Source: Mycoplana azooxidifex
GTDB taxonomy: Bacteria; Pseudomonadota; Alphaproteobacteria; Rhizobiales; Rhizobiaceae
Reading direction: 5' to 3'
Assembly (NCBI RefSeq): GCF_014196765.1
Contig: NZ_JACIEE010000003.1
Location: forward strand, 186,001-250,000
DNA length: 64,000 nt
The notes beneath the pieces were generated by a model that saw only the letters and a list, made by a program, of their open reading frames with translations, ran no database searches and was not told where the DNA came from. The translations under genes were made by a program, and so were the position numbers. Shown here in pieces: positions 47,041-55,919 of the stretch; position 1 is the first letter of the stretch; each line of letters opens with the position of its first letter.

Positions 47041-47195
47041 CTATACGCTTTGACACCAGTTTGTTTTTGCGCGAAGAGAATCGCGCCTGAATATTTCCAT
47101 CGCCCGGCTCCGGGCGACGTCCCGGCCAATCATTCGCCCAAGAGGAGAGGGGCGCCGGGAAGGTTATGAACTCTAGTGGGACCCCAGGAGACAAC

Positions 47196-48476
47196 ATGAA
47201 GACCTCCTTCCTTCGCGCGGCCGTGCTGGCGCTCTCGACCGCGACTTGCGCGCTCGCCTTCCAGCCGGCACTCGCCGCCACCGACGAGGCTGCCGTCGTC
47301 AAGCACTATGTCGATGTCGCCCATGCCAAATATTCCGACTCGCTTGCGACCGCCAAGGAGCTCGCCGCCGCCGTCGACGCGCTGATCGCCAGCCCGACCA
47401 ACGAGACGCTGGAGGCCGCCCGCGCCGCCTGGATCAAGGCCCGCGCACCCTATCAGCAGACCGAAGTCTACCGGTTCGGCAACGCTGCCGTCGACGAGTG
47501 GGAAGGCAAGGTCAATGCCTGGCCGCTGGACGAAGGCCTGATCGACTATGTCGACGCCAGCTACGGCACCGAGAGCGACGAGAACTCGCTGTTCGTCGCC
47601 AACGTGATCGCCAACCCCGCGATCAAGATCGACGGCAAGGACGTCGACGCTTCCGGCATCACTGCGGAATTCCTGGCGGGTACCTTGCAGGAGGCCGGCG
47701 GGGTCGAGGCGAACGTGGCAACCGGCTACCACGCGATCGAATTCCTGCTGTGGGGCCAAGACCTGAATGGCACCGGCAAAGGCGCCGGCAACCGCCCGGC
47801 CACGGACTTCGACACCAAGAATTGCACGGGCGGCAACTGCGACCGCCGCGTCGCCTATCTGAAGGCGGCGACCGACCTGCTCGTCACCGACCTGGAAGAG
47901 ATGGTCGCCGAGTGGGCGCCCGAGGGCGGTGCCGCCAAGACCGTCAGCGCCGACCCGAAGGCCGGCATCTCGGCGATCCTGACCGGCATGGGCTCCCTCT
48001 CCTACGGTGAGCTCGCCGGCGAGCGCATGAAGCTCGGCCTGCTGCTGCACGATCCGGAAGAGGAGCACGACTGCTTCTCCGACAACACCTACAATTCACA
48101 CTATTACGACGCCCTGGGCATCCAGAGCGCCTACACCGGCGAATATATCCGCCCCGACGGCACGAAGCTGACCGGACCGTCGCTTTCGGAACTGGTCGCC
48201 GCCAAGGATGCGGCGCTAGACACCGAGGTGAAGGGCAAGCTCGACACGACGATCGCCGCGATGCAGGCCATGGTGACGCGCGGCGAGACGGTCGAGGCCT
48301 ACGACCAGATGATCGGCGAAGGCAATGCCGAGGGCAATGCAGTTGTGCAGGCGGCGGTGGACGGGCTGGTCGCGCAGACCAAATCCTTCGAGCGCGTGAT
48401 CTCGGCGCTGGAACTCGGCAAGATCGAGCTTGAAGGTTCCGACAGCCTGGATAATCCTAACGCGGTCTTCCAGTAA
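47196..48476 (+). CDS. irpA: Imelysin family iron-regulated protein IrpA
   Basis: A 426-residue secreted or periplasmic imelysin (peptidase M75-like) protein. Signal peptide 1-28 (cleavage after ALA), then the imelysin helical repeats with the diagnostic GxHxxE motif GYHAIEF (177-183; H179, E182), thought to bind iron. A cysteine pair (NCTGGNCDRR, about 209-218) may form a disulfide. AGGAG precedes the ATG at 47196. It is the first gene of an operon with a di-haem oxidoreductase, a second imelysin and DUF1513, behind an ICE motif. Proteolytic activity is not expected. Confidence 0.92.
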   Translation: MKTSFLRAAVLALSTATCALAFQPALAATDEAAVVKHYVDVAHAKYSDSLATAKELAAAVDALIASPTNETLEAARAAWIKARAPYQQTEVYRFGNAAVDEWEGKVNAWPLDEGLIDYVDASYGTESDENSLFVANVIANPAIKIDGKDVDASGITAEFLAGTLQEAGGVEANVATGYHAIEFLLWGQDLNGTGKGAGNRPATDFDTKNCTGGNCDRRVAYLKAATDLLVTDLEEMVAEWAPEGGAAKTVSADPKAGISAILTGMGSLSYGELAGERMKLGLLLHDPEEEHDCFSDNTYNSHYYDALGIQSAYTGEYIRPDGTKLTGPSLSELVAAKDAALDTEVKGKLDTTIAAMQAMVTRGETVEAYDQMIGEGNAEGNAVVQAAVDGLVAQTKSFERVISALELGKIELEGSDSLDNPNAVFQ

Positions 48477-48488
48477 GAATGCAAAGGC

Positions 48489-48514
48489 GGGCCGCGCTCC
48501 TTGGAACGCGGCCC
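48489..48514 (+). other. Hairpin between irpA and the di-haem oxidoreductase gene
   Basis: GGGCCGCG (48489-48496), 10-nt loop, CGCGGCCC (48507-48514): a perfect 8-bp GC stem starting 13 bp after the irpA stop codon. No T-run follows, so it is more like an mRNA stability or attenuation element that would let irpA be expressed more than the downstream genes. Confidence 0.5.
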
Positions 48515-48523
48515 GGTCCCGAC

Positions 48524-50062
48524 ATGAAGAGAGCGCTTTCCACAAGCCTGCTGCCCGCTCTCGGGGGCGCGCTGCTGTTGCTTGTCGCCGCTGCCGCCGG
48601 AAGCGAACCCTTGCCGGGCGACGAAGGCCGCACCGATCTTTCCGACAAGGACAAGGCGCGGGTGGAAACGGTCACCCGGCCCACCACGGATTTCTCCAAG
48701 GCGGAACAATACGAGGCGATGTCCGGCGGGGCGGCGACCTCGACGGCCGCCGTCAATGCCGACAGCTTCTCGCATTTCTCCGAGAACCTGACCTTCCAGC
48801 AGGAAGAGGGCTTCAAGCTCGGCAATGCGCTGTTTCGCAAGGTATGGGTCTCCTCCCCCTCCTCCACGCAGGCTTCCGACGGGCTGGGGCCGCTGTTCAA
48901 TTCACGCGCCTGCCAGAACTGCCACCTGAAGGACGGGCGCGGGCATCCGCCGCAGGCCGGCGACGACACCAGCACCACCTTCCTACGCCTCGCCCGCCCG
49001 CCCGCAAACGCGGCGGAGCAGGAAAGGCTCGACGCGCTGGCGGTGCCGAACTTCCCCGATCCCGTCTATGGCGGCCAGTTGCAGGACTTCGCCGTCCCCG
49101 GCCTTGCCGCCGAGGGCCGGATGCAGGTCGACTGGTCGGAAGAGCCCGTGCAGTTGAATGGTGGCGAGACGGTCTTCCTGCGCCGACCACGCTACAGCGT
49201 CGGTGCGCTTGCCTACGGTACGATGGATGCGAGCACGACGATCTCGCCGCGGATGACGCCGCCGATGATCGGGCTCGGACTGGTCGAGGCGATCCACGAG
49301 GCCGACATCCTGGCGCTCGCCGATCCGGACGATGCAGACAGCGACGGCATCAGCGGCAAGGCAGCACTGGTGCGCGATCCCGAGACGGGTCGGCTGGCGC
49401 TCGGCCGCTTCGGCTGGAAGGCGCAGAACGCTACCGTGCGCCGGCAGACGGCCGAGGCCTTTGCCAACGACATCGGCATTTCCAATCCGCTCGCCCCGGC
49501 CACCCACGGCGACTGCACGGCGGCGCAGAAGGCCTGCCTCGACTTGCCGGACGGGGTGCAGAAGCGCCTTGGCGATACCGAGGCGCCCGATCCGGTGCTC
49601 GACCTAGTCACCTTCTACGCCGAGAACCTCGCCGTCCCGGCCCGGCGCAAGGCGAGCTTCAAGGAGACGCTTGCCGGCAAGAAGCTGTTATACGAGACCG
49701 GCTGCACCGCCTGCCACACGCCGAAGTTCGTCACCCGCCGCGATGCCCGCGACAAGGCGCAATCCTTCCAGCTCATCTGGCCCTATTCCGATTTCCTGCT
49801 GCACGACATGGGCGAGGGACTGGCGGACGGGCAGCAGGTGGGGCTCGCCGACGGGCGGGAATGGCGCACGCCGCCGCTCTGGGGTATCGGGCTGACGCAG
49901 ACCGTCAGCGGCCACACTTTCTTCCTGCATGACGGGCGCGCGCGCAACCTGACCGAAGCCATCCTCTGGCACGGCGGCGAGGCGCAGACTGCCCGCGACC
50001 GCTTTGCCGATCTGGAAGCCGCCGACCGAAACGCGCTTCTGACTTTCCTGGAGTCCCTATGA
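48524..50062 (+). CDS. Di-haem c oxidoreductase (DUF1111/DHOR family)
   Basis: A 512-residue exported c-type cytochrome. Signal-like hydrophobic segment at 4-26, then two covalent haem motifs, CQNCH (C130, C133, H134) and CTACH (C394, C397, H398), as in the di-haem oxidoreductase / DUF1111 family related to cytochrome c peroxidase. The electron partner and substrate are unknown. Within the imelysin operon a ferric reductase or iron oxidation-state role is attractive. An upstream in-frame ATG at 48479 would place the hairpin inside the gene, so 48524 is preferred. It overlaps the next gene by ATGA. Confidence 0.85.
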   Translation: MKRALSTSLLPALGGALLLLVAAAAGSEPLPGDEGRTDLSDKDKARVETVTRPTTDFSKAEQYEAMSGGAATSTAAVNADSFSHFSENLTFQQEEGFKLGNALFRKVWVSSPSSTQASDGLGPLFNSRACQNCHLKDGRGHPPQAGDDTSTTFLRLARPPANAAEQERLDALAVPNFPDPVYGGQLQDFAVPGLAAEGRMQVDWSEEPVQLNGGETVFLRRPRYSVGALAYGTMDASTTISPRMTPPMIGLGLVEAIHEADILALADPDDADSDGISGKAALVRDPETGRLALGRFGWKAQNATVRRQTAEAFANDIGISNPLAPATHGDCTAAQKACLDLPDGVQKRLGDTEAPDPVLDLVTFYAENLAVPARRKASFKETLAGKKLLYETGCTACHTPKFVTRRDARDKAQSFQLIWPYSDFLLHDMGEGLADGQQVGLADGREWRTPPLWGIGLTQTVSGHTFFLHDGRARNLTEAILWHGGEAQTARDRFADLEAADRNALLTFLESL

Positions 50063-51201
50063 TGCCTTTTCTGCTGCGTTCCAGACTTCGCCTCGCCCTT
50101 CTCGGCCTCGCGCTCCTTCCCGCGCTCACCGCCTGCCCGCTTCCGGGGTCGGCGCAGGATTCCAATCCGCTGCCGCCCGTCGTCCTCACTGAGGAGGCGA
50201 TCTCGGCGGTCATGGCGCGCGCGGTCGACGAGGTGATCCGGCCGGGTTACCGCAACATGCACACTTCAGCGACGCGGCTTGCAGACGCCGTGTCGGCCTA
50301 TTGCGCAGCCCCCTCCCCCGACACCCGGGCGGCCGCCCGCGCCGCCTTCGACGACACGGTGGCCAAATGGTCCTTCATCGAGATCGTGCGCGATGGTCCG
50401 GTGCTGCAGGAGAACCGCTTCGAGCGCATCCTGTTCTATCCCGACCGCAAGAGCACCGGACTGAAGCAGGTGCAGGCGCTGCTGGTCAGGATGGACGAGA
50501 AGGACACCGATGCCGCCACGCTTCCGGGCAAGAGCGTCGCCGTGCAGGGGCTGGGCGCGCTCGAATACGTGCTCTACGGGACGGGCGCCGCGACGATGGA
50601 CGGCGCGAAGGACAGTTTCCGCTGCCGCTACGGCGCGGCGGTGGCCAAAAACATCGCCGCGACCGCGGCATCGCTCAGCGCCGACTGGGAAAGGCCAGAC
50701 GGCGTGCAGCGGGACTGGAAGCACCCAGGCCCCGACAACCCCGCCTTCCGCGACGGGAAGGAGGCGATCACGGCCCTGCTCGGTATTCTCGTCCACGGCG
50801 CCGAGGCGGTGCGCGACCAGCGGATCGAGGCGTTCTACAAGGGCGAGGACGGCCCTGCCCGGCCGCGATCGGCGATCTACTGGCGTTCCGGCAACACCTG
50901 GAACGCGATCAAGGGCAATCTCGAGGGGCTGCGGACACTGTTTTCCAAGTCGGGGATGGAGGAACTGCTGGACCCGGCGGAGGCCTCGATCGCCGGTTCG
51001 GCCGAATTCGTCATCGCCTCGCTGACGCGCGTGGTAGCGAAGATCGATCCGGACATCGAGAAGGCCGTGAGCGAGCCGTCCGAGCGGCACAAGATGGACT
51101 TTCTCATCGTCAACGCGCGCGACCTCGTGCTGCGGTTCAGCGATCAGTATGGCGGGGCCATCGGGCTTGGCGCCGGTTTCTCGTTTGCCGACGGCGACTG
51201 A
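50059..51201 (+). CDS. Second imelysin-like protein, predicted lipoprotein, degenerate motif
   Basis: A 380-residue imelysin-family protein. The N-terminus ends in a lipobox (LTAC, residues 23-26), predicting lipid attachment at C26. The imelysin core is recognisable, but the GxHxxE motif reads GLGALE (164-169): the glutamate is kept while the histidine is replaced by glycine. The metal site seen in IrpA is therefore probably altered, suggesting division of labour between the two imelysins. It overlaps the DHOR gene (ATGA) and is followed by a DUF1513 gene. Confidence 0.82.
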   Translation: MMPFLLRSRLRLALLGLALLPALTACPLPGSAQDSNPLPPVVLTEEAISAVMARAVDEVIRPGYRNMHTSATRLADAVSAYCAAPSPDTRAAARAAFDDTVAKWSFIEIVRDGPVLQENRFERILFYPDRKSTGLKQVQALLVRMDEKDTDAATLPGKSVAVQGLGALEYVLYGTGAATMDGAKDSFRCRYGAAVAKNIAATAASLSADWERPDGVQRDWKHPGPDNPAFRDGKEAITALLGILVHGAEAVRDQRIEAFYKGEDGPARPRSAIYWRSGNTWNAIKGNLEGLRTLFSKSGMEELLDPAEASIAGSAEFVIASLTRVVAKIDPDIEKAVSEPSERHKMDFLIVNARDLVLRFSDQYGGAIGLGAGFSFADGD

Positions 51202-51238
51202 GCGGCCCCATGAACGGGATCGCGAAAAGGGCCCGGCG

Positions 51239-52324
51239 ATGAAGACACCTCTTCTCGACCGCCGCAGTTTCATGAAGATGGCGGGTGTCGCTTGGGCGTC
51301 GACGTTGGCGCCCGCCTCCCTGCATGCGCTGGAGCGGACGGATGCCGTCTTCGCCTCCGGCTTCATGGTGCGCGACGGCGGCTTCGGGGTCGCCACCGTT
51401 GCCGAGGACGGGACGATCATCGAGAGGGTGGCCCTGCCGGCCAGGAGCCACGGCATGGCCTACAGCGCCGCAAGCGGGCGCGCCGTCGCCTTCGCGCGCA
51501 GACCCGGCACCTTTGCGCTGATCTTCGACACACAGCGCAGCCACGAACCCTTCGTCATCCACGCGGGCGAGGACCGGCACTTCTTCGGCCACGGCAGCTT
51601 CTCGCCGGACGGCCGGCTGCTCTATGCCAGCGAGAACGACTTCGAGGCCAACCGCGGCGTCATCGGCCTCTATGACGCGACGGACGGCTACAGCCGCATC
51701 GGCGAGTTCGACACCTACGGGATCGGCACGCACGACATGACCGTCTCCGACGACGGACGCATGCTGATCATCGCCAATGGCGGCATCGAGACGCATCCGG
51801 ATTTCGGCCGCACCAAGCTGAACCTCGACCGCATGGAACCGTCGCTGGCGCTCGTCGAGGCGGCCACCGGCGCGCTGATCGAACGGCATGCGCTGCCGCC
51901 TTCGCTGCGGCAGCTCTCCACCCGCCACGTCGACATCGACGCCAGGGGCCGGGTATGGTTCGCCTGCCAGTACGAGGGACCGCGCAACGACCTGCCGCCG
52001 CTCGCCGGCCACTTCGCCAAAGGCGAGGACATCCGCTTCCTGGATTTGCCGGAGGAGACGACGGTGGGGCTTGCCAACTATGTCGGCGCCATCGCCGTCA
52101 ATCGCGCCCAGGGACTCGTCGGGCTGACCTCCCCCAAGGGCGGCTATGCGGTCACGGTCGATGCCGCGACCGGCCGGGTGATCGACGAGCGGCGCGTGGG
52201 CGACGCGGCGGGGATCGCGCCTTCGCCGCACGGTTTCGCCGTCTCCTCCTTTGACGGGCGGTTCGATGGCAGCGCTGCCGATATCGCCTGGGACCAGCAC
52301 ATCATCCGCCTCGGAAGGCTCTGA
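51239..52324 (+). CDS. DUF1513 protein, Tat-exported beta-propeller candidate
   Basis: A 361-residue DUF1513 family protein. The N-terminus DRRSFMKMAGVAWA has a twin-arginine motif (R8, R9) and a short hydrophobic stretch, so export by Tat in folded form, perhaps with a cofactor, is predicted. The rest consists of repeated beta-strand blocks such as GHGSFSPDGRLLYASEND and THDMTVSDDGRMLIIANGG, typical of a seven-bladed propeller. It ends the irpA operon, 37 bp after the second imelysin. No function is established for the family. Confidence 0.85.
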   Translation: MKTPLLDRRSFMKMAGVAWASTLAPASLHALERTDAVFASGFMVRDGGFGVATVAEDGTIIERVALPARSHGMAYSAASGRAVAFARRPGTFALIFDTQRSHEPFVIHAGEDRHFFGHGSFSPDGRLLYASENDFEANRGVIGLYDATDGYSRIGEFDTYGIGTHDMTVSDDGRMLIIANGGIETHPDFGRTKLNLDRMEPSLALVEAATGALIERHALPPSLRQLSTRHVDIDARGRVWFACQYEGPRNDLPPLAGHFAKGEDIRFLDLPEETTVGLANYVGAIAVNRAQGLVGLTSPKGGYAVTVDAATGRVIDERRVGDAAGIAPSPHGFAVSSFDGRFDGSAADIAWDQHIIRLGRL

Positions 52325-52327
52325 GGG

Positions 52328-52876
52328 CTACACCGCGCCCGCGTCGCGGGCGATCAGCAGGTGGAGGTCGCGCCAGGCATAGGCCACCTGCTCATAGCGA
52401 TGCCCGCCGATGCCGACGATGCCGGTTTCGACGGGTGCGGCGCCAAGGCGCTCGTAGAAGGCGCGGTTGGGGTTGGTGGACAGCACCCAGGCCAGCAGCG
52501 TCACCGTCCCGCCCTCGACCATCCAGCGGGCGACCGCACGCACCAGCGCCTCGCCGATGCCGAGACCCTGGTAGGCGGGAAGGACGTAGAGCGCATAGAT
52601 CTCGCCCACCGGCGTCGGCGTCGCGTAGCGCGCGGGCCCGAAATTGGCGAAGCCGACGAGTTCGCCAGTGTGGCGGTCGATCGCGACGAAATGGCCGACG
52701 CCCAGGGAATTGCGCCGCTCCATGTGGCGGAGCGCCTGCTCGGCCGGCGACATGCGGTCGAGGAAACCGTCATCGAGAAGACCCCGGAAGGTGGCCCTCC
52801 AGGTTTCGACGAGCACCCGGCCGATGGCGAAGACATCGGCTGTCCGGCCCTTTCTGATCTCGATCCCAGCATCCAT
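52328..52876 (-). CDS. GNAT-family N-acetyltransferase
   Basis: A 182-residue single-domain acetyltransferase with the acetyl-CoA loop LYVLPAYQGLGIGEALVRAV (motif A), TNPNRAFYERLGA (motif B) and an early DVFAIGRVLVETWR. The ATG at 52876 matches the typical start (MDAGIEIRKGR); a longer in-frame extension is unsupported. Convergent with the DUF1513 gene, only 3 bp between stop codons. The acceptor is unknown. Confidence 0.88.
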   Translation of the reverse strand: MDAGIEIRKGRTADVFAIGRVLVETWRATFRGLLDDGFLDRMSPAEQALRHMERRNSLGVGHFVAIDRHTGELVGFANFGPARYATPTPVGEIYALYVLPAYQGLGIGEALVRAVARWMVEGGTVTLLAWVLSTNPNRAFYERLGAAPVETGIVGIGGHRYEQVAYAWRDLHLLIARDAGAV

Positions 52877-53038
52877 GGAAATTATGTAGTGCAGCGTCCT
52901 GCTCCTGCAATGCTCGCCCGGCTGGGCGGCGGGCCTGAGTCGACAATCGTCCGGCTCAATTGATGCCTTGCAGCATGACGACGCGCATGCGAGGGTTTCA
53001 GCCCTGTCGCAACGCACCATGCGAGCCGAACGAGAGAC

Positions 53039-53488
53039 ATGACCGACCTTCCGCCTGCGGATTTCCGCGAACGCATCACCTCCAGTTTCCAGCGGCAGGC
53101 GGCCATGCGGCTGATCGGCGCCCAGCTGACGCGAACCGAGCATGGCACGGTGGAGATCGAGCTGCCCTTCGACGAGAAGCTGACGCAGCAACACGGCTTC
53201 CTGCATGCGGGCGTCATCTCGGCAGCACTCGACACGGCCTGCACCTATGCCGCCTACACGATCATCGACCCGGCTGCCTCGCTGCTGACGATCGAATTCA
53301 AGGTCAACCTGATGTCGCCCGGCCGCGGCGAATGGTTTCTCTTTCGCGGCGAGGTGACGAAGCCGGGCTCCAACATCATCGTCGCCGACGGCCGTGCCTA
53401 TTCGGTCGGCGACGGCCCGGCAAAGCTGATCGCCTCGATGACGGGGACGATGATGGTGATGCGCGGCCGCGAGGACGTCGCCGGATGA
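53039..53488 (+). CDS. PaaI-type hotdog thioesterase
   Basis: A 149-residue hotdog-fold protein. The active-site stretch QHGFLHAGVISAALDTACTYAAY (about 57-79), followed by LTIEFKVNLMSPG, matches the PaaI/YdiI acyl-CoA thioesterase family. Native substrate unknown; a general acyl-CoA housekeeping role is likely. The last codon overlaps the start of the MTAN gene (ATGA), so the two are translated together. Confidence 0.9.
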   Translation: MTDLPPADFRERITSSFQRQAAMRLIGAQLTRTEHGTVEIELPFDEKLTQQHGFLHAGVISAALDTACTYAAYTIIDPAASLLTIEFKVNLMSPGRGEWFLFRGEVTKPGSNIIVADGRAYSVGDGPAKLIASMTGTMMVMRGREDVAG

Positions 53489-54138
53489 GTCCCGAACCGC
53501 TGCCCTATGCTCTCAAGTCGGTGGGCGGCAAGCGCCTGCTCTATGTGATGGCGGTGGACGCTGAATATGGCGAGCACCTGCGCGCCCGGATCTCGCCGTT
53601 GATGACGGGCGTCGGCCCGGTCGAGGCGGCCGTACAGGTGACGCGGGCGCTGGCCCACCTCGCGGCCCGCGGCAGCCTGCCGGACCTCGTCGTCTCGCTC
53701 GGCTCGGCCGGATCGGCGCGCCTGGAGCAGACGGGCGTCTACCAGGCGTCTTCGGTTTCCTACCGCGACATGGACGCCTCGCCATTGGGCTTTGTAAAGG
53801 GCGCGACACCCTTCCTCGACCTGCCCGTCGTGGTGCCGATGACGCTCAAGGTGCCGGGGATCGCGACGGCCCGTCTTTCGACCGGGGCGAACATCGTCTC
53901 GGGCACTGCCTATGACGGCATCGACGCCGACATGGTTGAGATGGAGACCTTCGCCATCCTGCGCGCCTGCCAGGCCTTCGGTGTTCCACTGGTCGGCCTG
54001 CGCGGCATTTCCGACGGCAAGGCGGAACTGACGCATGTCTCCGACTGGACGGAGTATCTGCATGTCATCGACCGGAAGCTGGCCGATACGGTGGCGCGGC
54101 TGGAACAGGCCGTGGCCGACGGCACGCTCGCTCTCTGA
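53485..54138 (+). CDS. 5'-methylthioadenosine/S-adenosylhomocysteine nucleosidase
   Basis: A 217-residue nucleoside phosphorylase-fold enzyme that removes adenine from methylthioadenosine or S-adenosylhomocysteine, recycling SAM by-products. The N-terminus LLYVMAVDAEYGEHL is the family entry, MTGVGPVEAAVQ is the glycine loop, and DADMVEMETFAI (about 151-162) is the catalytic specificity motif. GISDGKAE follows. It overlaps the thioesterase gene by 4 bp and lies 74 bp before guaA. Confidence 0.88.
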   Translation: MSPEPLPYALKSVGGKRLLYVMAVDAEYGEHLRARISPLMTGVGPVEAAVQVTRALAHLAARGSLPDLVVSLGSAGSARLEQTGVYQASSVSYRDMDASPLGFVKGATPFLDLPVVVPMTLKVPGIATARLSTGANIVSGTAYDGIDADMVEMETFAILRACQAFGVPLVGLRGISDGKAELTHVSDWTEYLHVIDRKLADTVARLEQAVADGTLAL

Positions 54139-54212
54139 GGGCCGGGCGGGCCGCCTGGATTTTGCCGCCTGACCCCGTTGCGCCCTGCGGCAAATTTCTT
54201 TAAAGGCTCGCC

Positions 54213-55790
54213 ATGACCCAGACAGCTCATCCCGACAGCATTCTCATCATCGATTTCGGCAGCCAGGTGACCCAGCTGATCGCGCGGCGCATCCGCGAAT
54301 CCGGCGTCTATTGCGAAATCCATCCCTTCCAGAACGCGGCCGCGGCCTTTGACAAGATGCAGCCGAAGGGCGTGATCTTCTCCGGCGGACCGGCCTCGGT
54401 CACGGCCGAAGGCAGCCCCCGCGCCCCGCAGGCGGTGTTCGATGCCGGCGTGCCGATCCTCGGCATCTGCTATGGCCAGCAGACGCTGGCAACGCAGCTC
54501 GGCGGCGTCGTCGAGGGCGGCCATGCGGCCGAGTTCGGCCGCGCCGACGTTGAGATCAGGAAGGCGAGCCCGCTGTTCGACGGTTTCTGGGCCGTCGGCG
54601 AACGCTACCCCGTCTGGATGAGCCACGGCGACCGCGTCACGCAGCTTCCCGAAGGCTTCGAGGTCGTCGCCACCTCCGAGAACGCGCCCTGTGCGATCGC
54701 CGTGCATGAAGGTCGCCGCTACTACACGACGATGTTCCATCCGGAAGTGATGCACACGCCGGACGGCGCCAAGCTGCTCTCCAATTTCGTGCACAAGATC
54801 GTCGGGCTCAAGTCCGATTGGACCATGGCCGCCTACCGCGCCGAGATGATCCGCAAGATCAAGGAACAGGTGGGCAGCGAGCGCGTGATCTGCGGCCTGT
54901 CCGGCGGCGTCGACAGCTCCGTCGCAGCCGTGCTGATCCATGAGGCGATCGGCGACCAACTGACCTGCATCTACGTCGACCACGGCCTGATGCGCATGGG
55001 CGAAAGCGAGCAGGTCGTCGGCATGTTCCGCGACGCCTACAACATCCCGCTCGTGCACGTGGACGCCTCCGACCTGTTTCTGACCGAGCTTGCCGGCGTC
55101 AGCGATCCGGAAGTGAAGCGCAAGACGATCGGCCGCCTGTTCATCGAGGTGTTCGAGGCGGAAGCAGCCAAGATTGCCGCCGATGGCAAGGGTGCGCCGA
55201 AGTTCCTCGCGCAGGGTACGCTCTATCCGGACGTCATCGAAAGCGTCTCCTTCTCCGGCGGCCCGTCCGTGACGATCAAGAGCCACCACAATGTGGGTGG
55301 CCTGCCGGAGCGGATGAACATGAAGCTCGTCGAGCCGCTGCGCGAGCTGTTCAAGGACGAGGTGCGCGCGCTCGGCCGCGAACTCGGCCTGCCGGAAAGC
55401 TTCATCGGCCGCCACCCCTTCCCCGGTCCGGGCCTCGCCATCCGCTGCCCCGGCGTCGTCACCCGCGAAAAGCTCGACATCCTGCGCAAGGCGGATGCGA
55501 TCTATCTCGATGAGATCCGCAAGGCAGGTCTCTACGACACGATCTGGCAGGCCTTTGCGGTGCTGCTCCCGGTCCAGACGGTCGGCGTCATGGGCGACTA
55601 CCGCACCTACGACTTCGTCTGCGCGCTGCGCGCGGTCACCTCCGTCGACGGCATGACGGCGGATTTCTATCCGTACGACATGACCTTCCTCGGCCGCACC
55701 GCCACCCGCATCATCAACGAAGTCCGCGGCATCAACCGCGTCGTCTACGATGTGACGAGCAAGCCGCCGGGCACGATCGAGTGGGAGTGA
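54213..55790 (+). CDS. guaA: GMP synthase (glutamine-hydrolysing)
   Basis: It converts XMP to GMP using glutamine and ATP. The 525-residue protein has the class I amidotransferase domain (C86 in GICYGQQ, later FHPEVMHT with the catalytic His-Glu), the ATP pyrophosphatase loop [11 protein letters not shown] and the C-terminal dimerisation domain ending PPGTIEWE. The ATG at 54213 is the family start. It follows the thioesterase-MTAN pair. No terminator hairpin is clear before the accessory module that starts near 55.9 kb. Confidence 0.97.
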   Translation: MTQTAHPDSILIIDFGSQVTQLIARRIRESGVYCEIHPFQNAAAAFDKMQPKGVIFSGGPASVTAEGSPRAPQAVFDAGVPILGICYGQQTLATQLGGVVEGGHAAEFGRADVEIRKASPLFDGFWAVGERYPVWMSHGDRVTQLPEGFEVVATSENAPCAIAVHEGRRYYTTMFHPEVMHTPDGAKLLSNFVHKIVGLKSDWTMAAYRAEMIRKIKEQVGSERVICGLSGGVDSSVAAVLIHEAIGDQLTCIYVDHGLMRMGESEQVVGMFRDAYNIPLVHVDASDLFLTELAGVSDPEVKRKTIGRLFIEVFEAEAAKIAADGKGAPKFLAQGTLYPDVIESVSFSGGPSVTIKSHHNVGGLPERMNMKLVEPLRELFKDEVRALGRELGLPESFIGRHPFPGPGLAIRCPGVVTREKLDILRKADAIYLDEIRKAGLYDTIWQAFAVLLPVQTVGVMGDYRTYDFVCALRAVTSVDGMTADFYPYDMTFLGRTATRIINEVRGINRVVYDVTSKPPGTIEWE

Positions 55791-55919
55791 CGGGGGATAC
55801 TGCGGAGTAGGGCAGGATAGCAAAGCGTATTATGCGATGTTGTCGCAGCAATCGTAGTCGATAGTTTTCGTATACCGCGTTCTTTTGGAAGGGCACGGCG
55901 GAGGAAGACGTTCGTTTCG

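Noticed and set aside
54213..55790. Integrated element using guaA as attachment site
   Set aside because: The guaA 3' end is a known integration target in some bacteria and an accessory module follows, but no integrase gene or repeated guaA end is visible here.
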